Shown here: piece after piece, positions 1 to 6,930 of the stretch | Layout of the letters: every line of letters begins with the position of its first letter | How positions within the stretch are numbered: position 1 is the stretch's first letter | DNA from: Symbiodinium natans | Lineage: Eukaryota; Sar; Dinophyceae; Suessiales; Symbiodiniaceae | Assembly: GCA_905221605.1 (NCBI GenBank) | Contig: CAJNDS010000075.1 | Coordinates: 1 to 22,500 of the forward strand | Direction of reading: 5' to 3' | Length of the DNA stretch: 22,500 nucleotides | Made by a program: the position numbers and the translations under genes | The notes under the pieces: model-generated | Seen by the model: the letters and a program-made list of their open reading frames with translations, nothing else | Told to the model about the DNA's origin: nothing | Databases searched by the model: none

Positions 1-2899
1 ACTCGAGTCTAATGGTGAGGCCTGGCCTCGACCATACTTCCATGGCGGGAGCTTCAAAACCCATGTCGCGAAGATAGCACACCATAGCTGCAATCGGGCC
101 AGCTGCTAGTCTCCAGGGGTGAGCCGCTCTCGCAAGTCTTTTCCACGTTACCCCCCATGCTTGTTGAACGCGTGGCGCACACGGGCCATTGATAGCAACG
201 CACCGGCTTAGGCTGTCCCAATGTTCCAGAACGATGCGGATAACCGGGTCTTGGACATTAAACTCGCCCATATCAAAGACCACGTCCGCTGAACCAAGCG
301 CCAGTCGGGTGGAGTGGGACACCGCCATTCCCCTCACCACCTTCATTCTCTTTGGAGATAGCCCTTGGGCCTGGTGCCCCCAGGTGCCCGCCGTAAAGGC
401 GCTGGTTTTAAAAGCTCGAATCGCATGCTTTTTCTGGCCTAGCCCTAACCGATGAAGTTTGGCGCTCCTCTTGACCGCTTTCTGAATGCGGCTGTTTGAG
501 GTCTTTACCCGCCTCCTTCGGCCTCCAGACGAATCCGCCCCCAGGTCTTTGACGAGACTTTGCACCTGCGGCTCTTTGGCCTTTCTCCTGATACGGAGCT
601 CTTTTTCCGCAGACCCATCAGAGCATACAAAAGCGGACTTCCGGATGCTGAGCTGCAGCTTAGCTGCTCCTAGCTCCGACTGAAGCGTGCGGAACACTGC
701 AAGCGCCTGCTTTGCTGCTGTCTGCGGTTCGCGGTGCTCGACATCGACAGAGATGTCGTCCAGCCATACATCCATGGACTGGATCTGGTTCGACTGGTAA
801 ACTTTCTGGCAAGTGGGAAACAATGCCAACTTTGCCAAGGCAGGGGCTATGGGGCAGCCTGCCATTATGCCCCTGCTGGCCCATAAGGGGTGAGAAACTC
901 GACCCTCGGAGGAGATCAGTCTTTCGCCTCGATATATCTGGAGCGCTATATTGAGGACGACCTGGGGGAAACCCAGGATTTTGGCTTGTTGGATCAACAG
1001 CTCATGCTCGACTGTCTCATAAAAAGTAGTGAGGTCGATGAAGATACTCACCCGACTTAAACCTCTCGAACGGCTGATTTCGGAGAGGAAGACTCTGCGG
1101 ACAGAAATGTCCAAACAAGCTTGTCCTGGACGGGCCGCGTCCCACGGAGCTACAAGCTCAAAGCGGGCCATCCATTCGGCCACCAGGTTGTACCTGGCTT
1201 GGGTCCAAAGCTTGTACGCTACATGGCATAGAGCAATCGGGCGTTCGATCTCTACCGACTTAACAAGCATGGTGACCTGAGTGGTACACCACTGATGCGG
1301 GGCCTGGCCGGTTTTTTCCACAAGGTGAAAGAAATGGGTGAGATCCTCGACCCGTTTTTCAGGCAGGGCTTTAAGGAAGGGAATCGTCCATCCATCTGGT
1401 CCTGGGGCTTTCAGAGGCAGACGTTTGATGCGGAGCATGATTGCCAGCGGGTCTAGCGGAGGGAGTAGCTCGGCCTCTCGCTTGGCTTCTTCGAGCAGTA
1501 GGGGAAAAACGGTTGGAACAGGCTCGAACTCTCCTTGCCAGATCGGTTGCCACTGGGCCAATCGGCAGTATGGACGGAGCATGGGTTCCATTGTTTGGAA
1601 AGGCCTATCAAGACCAGATTCATGGCTTTTCATGGCGCGGAAGAGAGGCCTCATTCCTTTCTGAACGGCGCCGTCAAGCCACTCCTTGTAACGCTCCTTG
1701 TCGCAACGGACGTGCTCCTTTTGGGCCCTTGAGGCTTCGTCCTCGATCCACTTGCGGGTGTCGATGTCATCTTCCCCGGCGAGAAGGGATTTGATCTTTG
1801 CCTGTTTGTCGCCATTGATTTCCTGGGCCTCGGAATCAATCAGGCCTGACAACAGGTTCTCGAGCTCTTCGGCTTTGATGATTTTTTGGGGGGTTTTATT
1901 TGTCCAGACCTGCAGCCTCTGCCATTTTGCATGATTGTCCGTGTACTTATAGACTTTGGACGGGGCCAGAAGTCGACCGTGTTTCAATGACAAGGTGATG
2001 CCCCGGACTGCGGTTTCTTCGGGACACACCGTTGCCGAACACTCTTGTGCCAGGGCGGCAAATGCCAGCGAGACTTCATCAGAAATCTCACGCCCCATCC
2101 ACTTGATATGCGTGATGCACGGCATTTTCCTGCTGCACCCTGCCACTTCACCAACAGGTCCAAACGCAGGAAGCTGGAAAACCTTACACTGGCCCCCCAT
2201 CGTATCGCAAGTGAGGATCAGGCTAGAGTGGGGCCGATGTGGAGCAGTCCAATCTGCAGCGATGCTGGAGATGCTCCTGAGCTTGCTGCTGCAGATGCAG
2301 TAGTCAAGTTCGTTGCCACTGTCACACGTAGCCTGCCCAGTCACAATCGGGTAAGCTTGAAGTTCACTGAGGATGTTACTGGCCAGGAGCTCCTCTGGAG
2401 CCACATTCCAATCCCCTATGGCAAACCAGTGCCCGGAGTGAGCCTTTATATTTGCCATTAGGCGGGACAGGATTTCAGCGTTTGGGTGCGAGTCATACGC
2501 TACACCTGACCGCAAGTAGACGCTGAAGCATGCAATCTCCGCCTGTCTTGTTCTGACCGCAACTGCAGTGAAACCGCCCCCCTCGAAAGAAACATGATTT
2601 AAGAACCGGGCTTGCCAATGCTTACGGACCAAGATCCCCGTACCTCCGAGGACTCCTTTCCCTTGACCAGGGGAGCCCGACCCGCCATGCAACTCATAGC
2701 CGCATCGTGCTGCTTTCCGGGCCGCTGACTCTCTTGAGTCTCCGATAAGGTGGGTTTCTTGAAGGCACACAACCGGCTCCTTGAGTTGGTCAAGCCAGGT
2801 AACAATTTCCGCCCTCCAACTGGTGACATTGGAAGAGCGAATTTGAAGTGGTTCTTTGGAGGGAAGGCTTAGCTGCTGTTGCACGTCCTTGAGAGCCAT
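1..2899 (-). CDS. LINE ORF2 (APE endonuclease + reverse transcriptase), partial at left edge
   Basis: The frame is open from ATG at 2899 to position 1 (at least 966 codons) with no stop found. The start MALKDVQQQLSLPSKEP is 17 nt downstream of the ORF1 stop at 2917. The N-terminus carries the APE-type endonuclease motifs QETHL and GDWN. The RT has motif A (FIDLTTFYETVEH), motif B (GIMAGCPIAPALAKLAL) and, unlike the paralogue in unit 2, motif C VWLDDIS near 740-775. The catalytic aspartates are therefore all present. In this family ORF2 nicks the target and primes reverse transcription on it in the nucleus. The nucleotide alignment to unit 2 (offset 8639 from 1029 to about 2826, 8708 before about 710) shows no other net indel, so the frame seems intact. 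The RNase H and zinc-binding C-terminus seen in unit 2 would lie beyond the left edge. Confidence 0.85.
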   Translation of the reverse strand, partial: MALKDVQQQLSLPSKEPLQIRSSNVTSWRAEIVTWLDQLKEPVVCLQETHLIGDSRESAARKAARCGYELHGGSGSPGQGKGVLGGTGILVRKHWQARFLNHVSFEGGGFTAVAVRTRQAEIACFSVYLRSGVAYDSHPNAEILSRLMANIKAHSGHWFAIGDWNVAPEELLASNILSELQAYPIVTGQATCDSGNELDYCICSSKLRSISSIAADWTAPHRPHSSLILTCDTMGGQCKVFQLPAFGPVGEVAGCSRKMPCITHIKWMGREISDEVSLAFAALAQECSATVCPEETAVRGITLSLKHGRLLAPSKVYKYTDNHAKWQRLQVWTNKTPQKIIKAEELENLLSGLIDSEAQEINGDKQAKIKSLLAGEDDIDTRKWIEDEASRAQKEHVRCDKERYKEWLDGAVQKGMRPLFRAMKSHESGLDRPFQTMEPMLRPYCRLAQWQPIWQGEFEPVPTVFPLLLEEAKREAELLPPLDPLAIMLRIKRLPLKAPGPDGWTIPFLKALPEKRVEDLTHFFHLVEKTGQAPHQWCTTQVTMLVKSVEIERPIALCHVAYKLWTQARYNLVAEWMARFELVAPWDAARPGQACLDISVRRVFLSEISRSRGLSRVSIFIDLTTFYETVEHELLIQQAKILGFPQVVLNIALQIYRGERLISSEGRVSHPLWASRGIMAGCPIAPALAKLALFPTCQKVYQSNQIQSMDVWLDDISVDVEHREPQTAAKQALAVFRTLQSELGAAKLQLSIRKSAFVCSDGSAEKELRIRRKAKEPQVQSLVKDLGADSSGGRRRRVKTSNSRIQKAVKRSAKLHRLGLGQKKHAIRAFKTSAFTAGTWGHQAQGLSPKRMKVVRGMAVSHSTRLALGSADVVFDMGEFNVQDPVIRIVLEHWDSLSRCVAINGPCAPRVQQAWGVTWKRLARAAHPWRLAAGPIAAMVCYLRDMGFEAPAMEVWSRPGLTIRLE

Positions 2900-2916
2900 C
2901 CTCAAGGGTGATACCC

Positions 2917-3789
2917 CTACCGACGGGCCTCGAGAAGCACAGCTGAAAAGCTGCTCCAAGGTCCAGCTCCAAGAGCTTCGTTCTGAGGGGCTTGGTCCGC
3001 TAGTTCAATGATCGTCTCTTCGGCTTCGGCACTGATAGCGTGCTGTCCGTCGAGTTGAACCTCTAACTTGTGCCACAGCTTGGCTTGCTTTCGGTTTCGT
3101 GGTTCCACAAGGGCATGCTTCTTCCTGGTTTTTTGACCAGTATGCCCTGAAGGTAGTCTGGTTCCCACTGAAGCTGTACAAGTTGCTGGGGTTTGCGTCA
3201 TGTCGCTATCATCTAGCAAGGACGCGGGAAAGAATTTGGGGCCACTGAGGCCGACTGGCGACTCCGCTTTAACAAAGGCCAGTGCTGTCTTTCTGGGAGT
3301 GGTCTTTCTCCTGCTCCTCGAAAGCCACTTATTTACACTAGCCGTACCTTCTGCACAAACAGGCTGCTCCTGCGTGCTGAAGGAGAAACTCTCTTCATGC
3401 TCCGCATCCGCCGGTAAGAGCAGGGGAGTAGCTCCTCGGTCAGAGTCGAGAGTATTCGGAGTGCTGCAAAATTGCGCCCCAAACCCATGTGTGGGAACTG
3501 GGGCTTGCTCTTCATGAGCCATGGTCGTGTAAGTCTTGCAGGCGGAGTCCAGCCTGTTTAGAACATATTTGACCACAGGGCTCAATCGCGGGCCTTGACT
3601 GCCCTGGGTCTCCTTGCCTCCTTGCTTCGGTCTCCAATGGCGCCGAAGCCTGTGACCCTCCTGAGGAGGCAGAAAAACTGGCTGCTCCAACGGTGCACAT
3701 CCACCTGCTATACTGCAAAACTGTGACGCGTTCGCTGCGGGCCCTTGCCAGAGGGAGTGCCGCGCCTCACTCCACTGTGGCCCTGTGCC
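2917..3789 (-). CDS. LINE ORF1, C-terminal part (in frame after a TAG)
   Basis: This frame continues ORF1 after its TAG at 3790-3792 and is open to a TAG at 2917-2919. The first possible (non-ATG) start inside it is TTG at 3690, giving 257 residues. The protein is basic, Ser/Thr/Pro-rich and low in complexity, with basic clusters (SRSRRKTTPRK, QKTRKKHALVEPRNRKQ) in the second half that would suit nucleic-acid binding. No named domain is recognised. Because it lies in the same frame as ORF1 and ends 17 nt before the ORF2 ATG, I infer it is the C-terminal half of ORF1, cut off by one nonsense mutation or reached by stop-codon readthrough. Two of the short GAG-core hairpins (3378-3397 and the weaker 3421-3437) lie inside it. 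Confidence 0.6.
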   Translation of the reverse strand, partial: GTGPQWSEARHSLWQGPAANASQFCSIAGGCAPLEQPVFLPPQEGHRLRRHWRPKQGGKETQGSQGPRLSPVVKYVLNRLDSACKTYTTMAHEEQAPVPTHGFGAQFCSTPNTLDSDRGATPLLLPADAEHEESFSFSTQEQPVCAEGTASVNKWLSRSRRKTTPRKTALAFVKAESPVGLSGPKFFPASLLDDSDMTQTPATCTASVGTRLPSGHTGQKTRKKHALVEPRNRKQAKLWHKLEVQLDGQHAISAEAEETIIELADQAPQNEALGAGPWSSFSAVLLEARR

Positions 3790-4692
3790 CTACAGATGCT
3801 CATCCTGATTTTCAAGGGGAGTAGCTCGACCCTCGGTTGGGCTACTCCGAAAATCCAATCTTCTTCTTGTCGGGCCGAACTCTGTTCCCTCTGGAAGGGC
3901 AGCACCTATCAACTCAGCGGGTACTCCCACCTCTTTCTTCCAGGTGGGAAAATTCTGGGGCTCCCCTTCTTCGGCCTCATGTCTGAGATGCTTGTTCAGC
4001 TGCGCCTGCTGCTCAGGCGTGAGGGCAATGCCGGCACATCTTAGGAGCCTGCTGGCTTCAACGGCCTGCTTTGGTTGATCCTCCTTTTCAACCTGCTCCT
4101 TGACTGCAGATTGGATCTTGAGGATGTCCTGCTCTTTCTGGGCGATTTTCTCCGACATTGCTGCAAGTTCTTTCATACTCTGCTCAAACTGTTCCTTGAG
4201 CCTTTCGGTGCGGCTTTGGAGCTGAACCTTCTTGGCAATGAGCGAGCGAAGCTCATTCGTGTTCTGTTTGTAGGCCGCCGTTGTTTTCTGAAGTCGCACT
4301 TTTGGTGGAACCTCCTCCATTTGCTCATCCTTGGGCTCCTCGGCGGCCTCCTTGTATTCTTGATCAGACATGGCTCCTCTGGCTTCCAGGCCCGGGGGTG
4401 GTTGCGGGTGCTTCGGGGTCCAGCCTGCCGCTTCTAACGCAGTCCGGGCTCCTTCATCCAGGTGCTGCCATGCCTGATCTAGGGCCTTCACAGCTCTGAT
4501 GCCCTTTTGAGCTTTTGGGGAGATTCTCACCCGCTCCGGCGTCCACTTCCTCTCTGTGCCCCAGGACCAATCCCCCGTTTTCTTTGGCTTCTTTTTCCAC
4601 GGTTTGCCACAATGCCAACAGGTGGGATACCAAGCTAGGTCCTGGCGAGGAACCCATCCTGTGTAGCAATGCTCGCAGGTTGTGAAGCTCAT
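3790..4692 (-). CDS. LINE ORF1: zinc-ribbon and coiled-coil RNA-binding-type protein
   Basis: A 300-residue ORF starting with ATG. The N-terminus has a CxxC...CxxC zinc ribbon (C6, C9, C25, C28, with tryptophans at 13, 26 and 32), a layout I associate with ORF1-type proteins of dinoflagellate LINEs. After a Pro-rich linker comes a long charged, heptad-like helix at about residues 115-205 (KVRLQKTTAAYKQNTNELR, TERLKEQFEQSMKELAAMS, QDILKIQSAVKEQVEKED), which is a likely coiled coil for multimerisation. Known LINE ORF1 proteins coat the element RNA as trimers or oligomers; that role is inferred here from architecture, not sequence identity. The ORF closes at TAG 3790-3792 and stays open in the same frame afterwards. 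A GAG-core hairpin at 4517-4532 and another at 3815-3833 lie in linker regions. Confidence 0.75.
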   Translation of the reverse strand: MSFTTCEHCYTGWVPRQDLAWYPTCWHCGKPWKKKPKKTGDWSWGTERKWTPERVRISPKAQKGIRAVKALDQAWQHLDEGARTALEAAGWTPKHPQPPPGLEARGAMSDQEYKEAAEEPKDEQMEEVPPKVRLQKTTAAYKQNTNELRSLIAKKVQLQSRTERLKEQFEQSMKELAAMSEKIAQKEQDILKIQSAVKEQVEKEDQPKQAVEASRLLRCAGIALTPEQQAQLNKHLRHEAEEGEPQNFPTWKKEVGVPAELIGAALPEGTEFGPTRRRLDFRSSPTEGRATPLENQDEHL

Positions 4693-4746
4693 CTTGGTCA
4701 GGAAGAGCCAAGTAGAAAACAGAGGCTCCTAGCCTGAAGGAAGGGC

Positions 4747-4992
4747 TCAGATGTTGGACTTATTGAGTTCGGCACACCACTTCTGCCGGCGGGCCTCCGA
4801 CAGAAGTTTTCCAGCGTCAACGATCCAGTCGTTCCTGGTCTTAGACCAACGAGCCAAAGCACGGAGTTGGTTTGTGACCCTCTGCCCCGGTGTGAGGTCG
4901 CGGGCACTGGGCTGCTCCTCGAACTCGGCTTGTAAATAGGGCTTGATTGATTCCTCCAAGGGAACCCTCTCGGCTACCCCAAAACGCTGCAC
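4747..4992 (-). CDS. Small upstream ORF of LINE unit 3 (ORF0), unknown function
   Basis: An 81-codon frame beginning GTG at 4992. The same frame is open upstream to about 5074, so the true start may be non-ATG or the segment may be the end of a larger damaged ORF. The product is hydrophilic and helix-prone (QRFGVAERVPLEESIKPYLQ, RALARWSKTRNDWIVDAGK) with a charged C-terminus and no recognised domain. It sits between the SL-containing leader and ORF1, ending 54 bp before the ORF1 ATG, where an N-terminal ORF1 segment would be expected. There is no ATG in this frame, which is why confidence is limited; it could be leader sequence that happens to be open. Confidence 0.4.
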   Translation of the reverse strand: MQRFGVAERVPLEESIKPYLQAEFEEQPSARDLTPGQRVTNQLRALARWSKTRNDWIVDAGKLLSEARRQKWCAELNKSNI

Positions 4993-5256
4993 CTCGGGGG
5001 TGCGAGATCGCTCTCTGCCCTGGGGGACCCCAGGCCGGAGGCCGGAGGGAACAAGGAGAGACTCACTTGCTGCTCAGCCTAGCAACAAGGGAGAGACTCA
5101 CCTTGCACTGACACACAGATGGCTCTAACTACGGACAAGCTGGGGTTGAATGAGGCCTGTTCCCCAACGACTGTTTGAGGACTCGAGGCTGGTTCACCAC
5201 AGCTACCACTCAGCTACTGTGTGCACCCCACCGGGGTTGAGCCGAAACTTGAGCCA
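4993..5256 (-). other. 5' leader of LINE unit 3
   Basis: Untranslated leader downstream of the SL relics. The first 104 bp (5256-5153) match 13973-13870 of unit 1 closely, including the conserved run through CAACCCCGG, GGTGGGGTGCAC, GGTAGCTGTG and GAACCAGCCTCGAGTCC. It includes an inverted pair CCCC-GGT-GGGG and a segment TAGCTGAGTGGTAGC that resembles a pol III A box. Two GAG-core hairpins with perfect locus-specific stems lie further down, at 5086-5105 (CAAGG/CCTTG) and 5052-5069 (CAAG/CTTG). Confidence 0.6.
5236..5256 (-). other. Tandem relict dinoflagellate spliced-leader fragments, unit 3
   Basis: Minus strand reads TGGCTCAAG (5256-5248), then TT, then TCGGCTCAAC (5245-5236). TGGCTCAAG is the 3' end of the conserved 22-nt dinoflagellate spliced leader. 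It lies directly against the 13-bp target repeat, where the 5' end of a reverse-transcribed, trans-spliced mRNA would be. The second fragment is a diverged copy of the same end, as expected if an already SL-bearing copy was trans-spliced and retroposed again. Confidence 0.7.
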
Positions 5257-5269
5257 GTCACATATATCA
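5257..5269 (-). repeat. 13-bp target-site repeat, junction unit 2 / unit 3
   Basis: TGATATATGTGAC on the minus strand, identical to 11462-11474 and 13974-13986. Upstream of it is the unit 2 tail ending CGCTTTCGAG; downstream is the SL relic of unit 3. Confidence 0.8.
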
Positions 5270-5514
5270 CTCGAAAGCGGGCAACGTCGCTAGCCAATTA
5301 GGCTCTTCGGGACCAAAGCCCCGGAAGTTAAGGTGAAACAGTGAGAACAACTACTCTCGGGAATGCCTTGGCCTGCTAAACACGGCCGTGCTTGTGAAGG
5401 CATCCGAGATGTTACGGAAAGAGCTACGGGCAGGGAGAACCTCACCATCCCTCAGAGTCTTTACAGACTTGACAAGATTCTCGCCGCAGCACAGGGAGAA
5501 ACTCACCTTCTGGC
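5270..5514 (-). ncRNA. Structured 3' tail of LINE unit 2
   Basis: Noncoding segment homologous to 11475-11800. Predicted elements (+ coordinates): a stem TCTCGG 5355-5360 with CCGAGA 5404-5409, plus ATGCCTT 5363-5369 with AAGGCAT 5397-5403; inside it GGCC 5370-5373 / GGCC 5384-5387 around a 10-nt loop; and a smaller hairpin CTTCGGG 5305-5311 with CCC and GAAG to 5327. In the unit 1 copy the paired bases differ but still pair, while the inner loop is nearly unchanged. It is probably the part of the element RNA recognised by the reverse transcriptase at first-strand priming; that role is inferred. Confidence 0.7.
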
Positions 5515-5826
5515 TCATCGCAGATCACTGAAACAGGGCCCTCCCGAGTCGATAATGCCCTGTTCGCTGAGATGGCTCCAGAAGGGCTGACACTCCATTA
5601 ACAGTGTTTCCGCGCACCACCTTGGGTACACGCCAACGTGTCTGAGCTTGTCGCGCAGCCAGCCTTGGCGTGAAGGGCTGAAATCCGCCACAAGCGACCA
5701 AAAGCCTGTCCAGCTGTGTTTGGCTTCCTTTCCCTCCCATGTCCATTCATTCGTGTCGAAGAAAATGAGCCTCGGATGGGGGGAATTCGCCGTGGTACGA
5801 CTCACAGCTACATTTAGTGGTCCCAA
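5515..5826 (-). pseudogene. LINE ORF3 region, last fragment, unknown function
   Basis: A frame open from just after a TAA near 5845 to a stop at 5515, with no ATG; the first alternative start is TTG at 5826 (103 residues). It is unusually rich in Trp, Phe and His (NEWTWEGKEAKHSWTGFWSL, DKLRHVGVYPRWCAETLLM), which is not typical of a random reading of this DNA. It ends right where the conserved 3' tail begins, so it may be the C-terminal part of the element's last ORF, separated from the preceding fragments by frame changes. I do not recognise the protein, and a chance open frame is possible. Confidence 0.35.
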
Positions 5827-5932
5827 ATCGCGGAGGGTCCATTATGCAGCTCGAAGATAGGCCAAAATGATGGCCATGTAGCACAAGAACTGGAAGCAAC
5901 TCTGGCTTCCAGCGCCGAAACGGGTGAGAACC

Positions 5933-6463
5933 TCAACCCCTGGAACACACCGCTCCTGCAGCGACATGTAAAATGGAAACACCTGCTCTCCGCCCGACCT
6001 TCGCCGTTAACCGGGGAAAGATATTACTGATGCGCTCCTCTTCGGCTTGGCTTTCATCCGAAAATTTCCACACCAGGGGAGCCGATTCGGCTACATAGGC
6101 TACTCGCGTACGGCCGAACATGAGCATAGTCAGATCCATGGTGTCCCGGACATGGAGGCTGTGGGTGATGTCATGGATCGTGACTAGGTTGACAGGAAGA
6201 TAGTGCAGAGGTTCCTTTGGCTTGCCGCGGTGTGCCTTCCACTGGCCTTGAAAGTGGAACGCGACTTCCTGTGGGTCTGCCCTCCGACGCTCGTCTACTG
6301 CCACTGCGTCGTTTCTTCCAGAACTAGCCGCTCTATCTGTCTGAGGGTTTGCTTCACGGAGGACTATTGGTCCTTCATTGGATGCTTTGTTGTCCAGGGG
6401 CCACCCTGAGCTCTCGGGAGAGCTTGCGGGGTCATGAAGAGAGGTGAGACCACCTCCGCGTGG
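5933..6463 (-). pseudogene. LINE ORF3 region, middle fragment, unknown function
   Basis: Frame open from just after a TGA near 6465 to a stop at 5933; there is no ATG near its beginning, and a GTG at 6304 gives 123 residues. The product has a folded-protein look: EVAFHFQGQWKAH, then a mixed hydrophobic stretch LHYLPVNLVTIHDITHSLHV and DLTMLMFGRTRVAYVAESAP, ending in CSRG. It overlaps the end of the 6927-6364 ORF in another frame, which suggests one ORF3 broken by a frameshift around 6370-6460, or a programmed shift. A GAG-core hairpin with a 4-bp matched stem (5922-5939) overlaps its stop codon. No family is recognised. Confidence 0.45.
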
Positions 6464-6927
6464 GCATCAGGGCGCCCAGGGTTCGATGAGGAGGAATTTG
6501 GCAGAGGAGCCGCGTTTCGGGAGAGAACCTCTTCCCTTCTGTGCCCGCTTGAATCTGAGGAGCTTCTTAACTTGACCCTTCGTTCCCAGGGGGAAAGCTG
6601 ATCGGAGCGCCACTCCTGGGTTGCATCCGAAGGAGCTTCGGCCACGTCTTCCGCCTGGGCTCGCCTGCTTGGCGGAGGAGCAGGTGGTGTAGGGCGTGGT
6701 GTTGAGTTCGCCCGGAAACGCGCATCGCTTTCCGCTAAGGAAAGATGCCTAGCATGGCTCCTTGCTTTACTCCTGGAAATCGAACCAGGGTTTTTTGTAG
6801 GGAGATCTCGCGCGCTTCTTTCCATGTTCACCTCCCTTGCTGCATCCAGCTCTTCTTGTGGCAATCTTGATTGCTTGCCTTTGAGGCCTTTGGATTTGCC
6901 GTGTCCTTTATTCCATCCTTTTCCCAT
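6364..6927 (-). CDS. LINE ORF3, N-terminal basic/disordered part
   Basis: A 187-residue ORF with ATG at 6927. It begins in the same frame as ORF2: ORF2 ends TGA (6933-6931), then GCT, then ATG. This spacing fits termination-reinitiation, or low-level readthrough that would fuse the two proteins. The N-terminus is very basic and Gly/Lys-rich (MGKGWNKGHGKSKGLKGKQ), followed by Arg/Ser and Pro stretches (RPTPPAPPPSRRAQ), so it is probably disordered and RNA-binding or nuclear. There is no catalytic motif. A third ORF after ORF2 is not standard for LINEs. The real protein may continue into the 6463-5933 frame. Confidence 0.55.
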   Translation of the reverse strand: MGKGWNKGHGKSKGLKGKQSRLPQEELDAAREVNMERSARDLPTKNPGSISRSKARSHARHLSLAESDARFRANSTPRPTPPAPPPSRRAQAEDVAEAPSDATQEWRSDQLSPWERRVKLRSSSDSSGHRREEVLSRNAAPLPNSSSSNPGRPDAHAEVVSPLFMTPQALPRAQGGPWTTKHPMKDQ

Positions 6928-6930
6928 AGC

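Larger units (their letters stand above)
1..5256 (-). mobile_element. Non-LTR (LINE) retrotransposon, unit 3, 5'-complete, runs off left edge
   Basis: Order on the minus strand: spliced-leader relics (5256-5236), leader, a small ORF (4992-4747), ORF1 with zinc ribbon and coiled coil (4692-3790), its in-frame continuation (3789-2917), then ORF2 (from 2899) with APE-type endonuclease and RT. The right edge is sharp: the SL relic abuts the 13-mer TGATATATGTGAC (minus) at 5257-5269. Positions 1-2826 match 8709-11465 of unit 2 at nucleotide level with scattered substitutions and one 69-bp length difference. The 3' half (RNase H, ORF3, tail) must lie left of the window. This is the only copy here with an authentic 5' end and an RT that keeps its catalytic block, so it could be the most nearly competent one, apart from an in-frame stop in ORF1. 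Confidence 0.85.

Noticed and set aside
189-2461. Numerous plus-strand ORFs across both LINE ORF2 copies.
   Set aside because: They mirror each other in the two copies only because the minus-strand coding sequence is conserved; compositions are Arg/Ser/Cys-rich shadows.
4075-4437. Plus-strand ORF with a hydrophobic Leu/Phe-rich product.
   Set aside because: It is exactly antisense to the coiled coil of LINE ORF1; the Leu/Phe richness comes from Glu/Lys codons on the other strand.
5144-5270. The 104-bp repeat at 5153-5256 and 13870-13973 as a solo/3' LTR of copia.
   Set aside because: It carries an SL relic at its start, is followed by unrelated ORFs, and at 11462 the 13-mer occurs without it. 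A target repeat plus element leader explains all three junctions.
5281-5340. CCCCGGAAGTTAAGG segment as a 5S rRNA relic.
   Set aside because: Only a short resemblance; the flanks do not match 5S, and the segment is explained by a covarying hairpin of the 3' tail.
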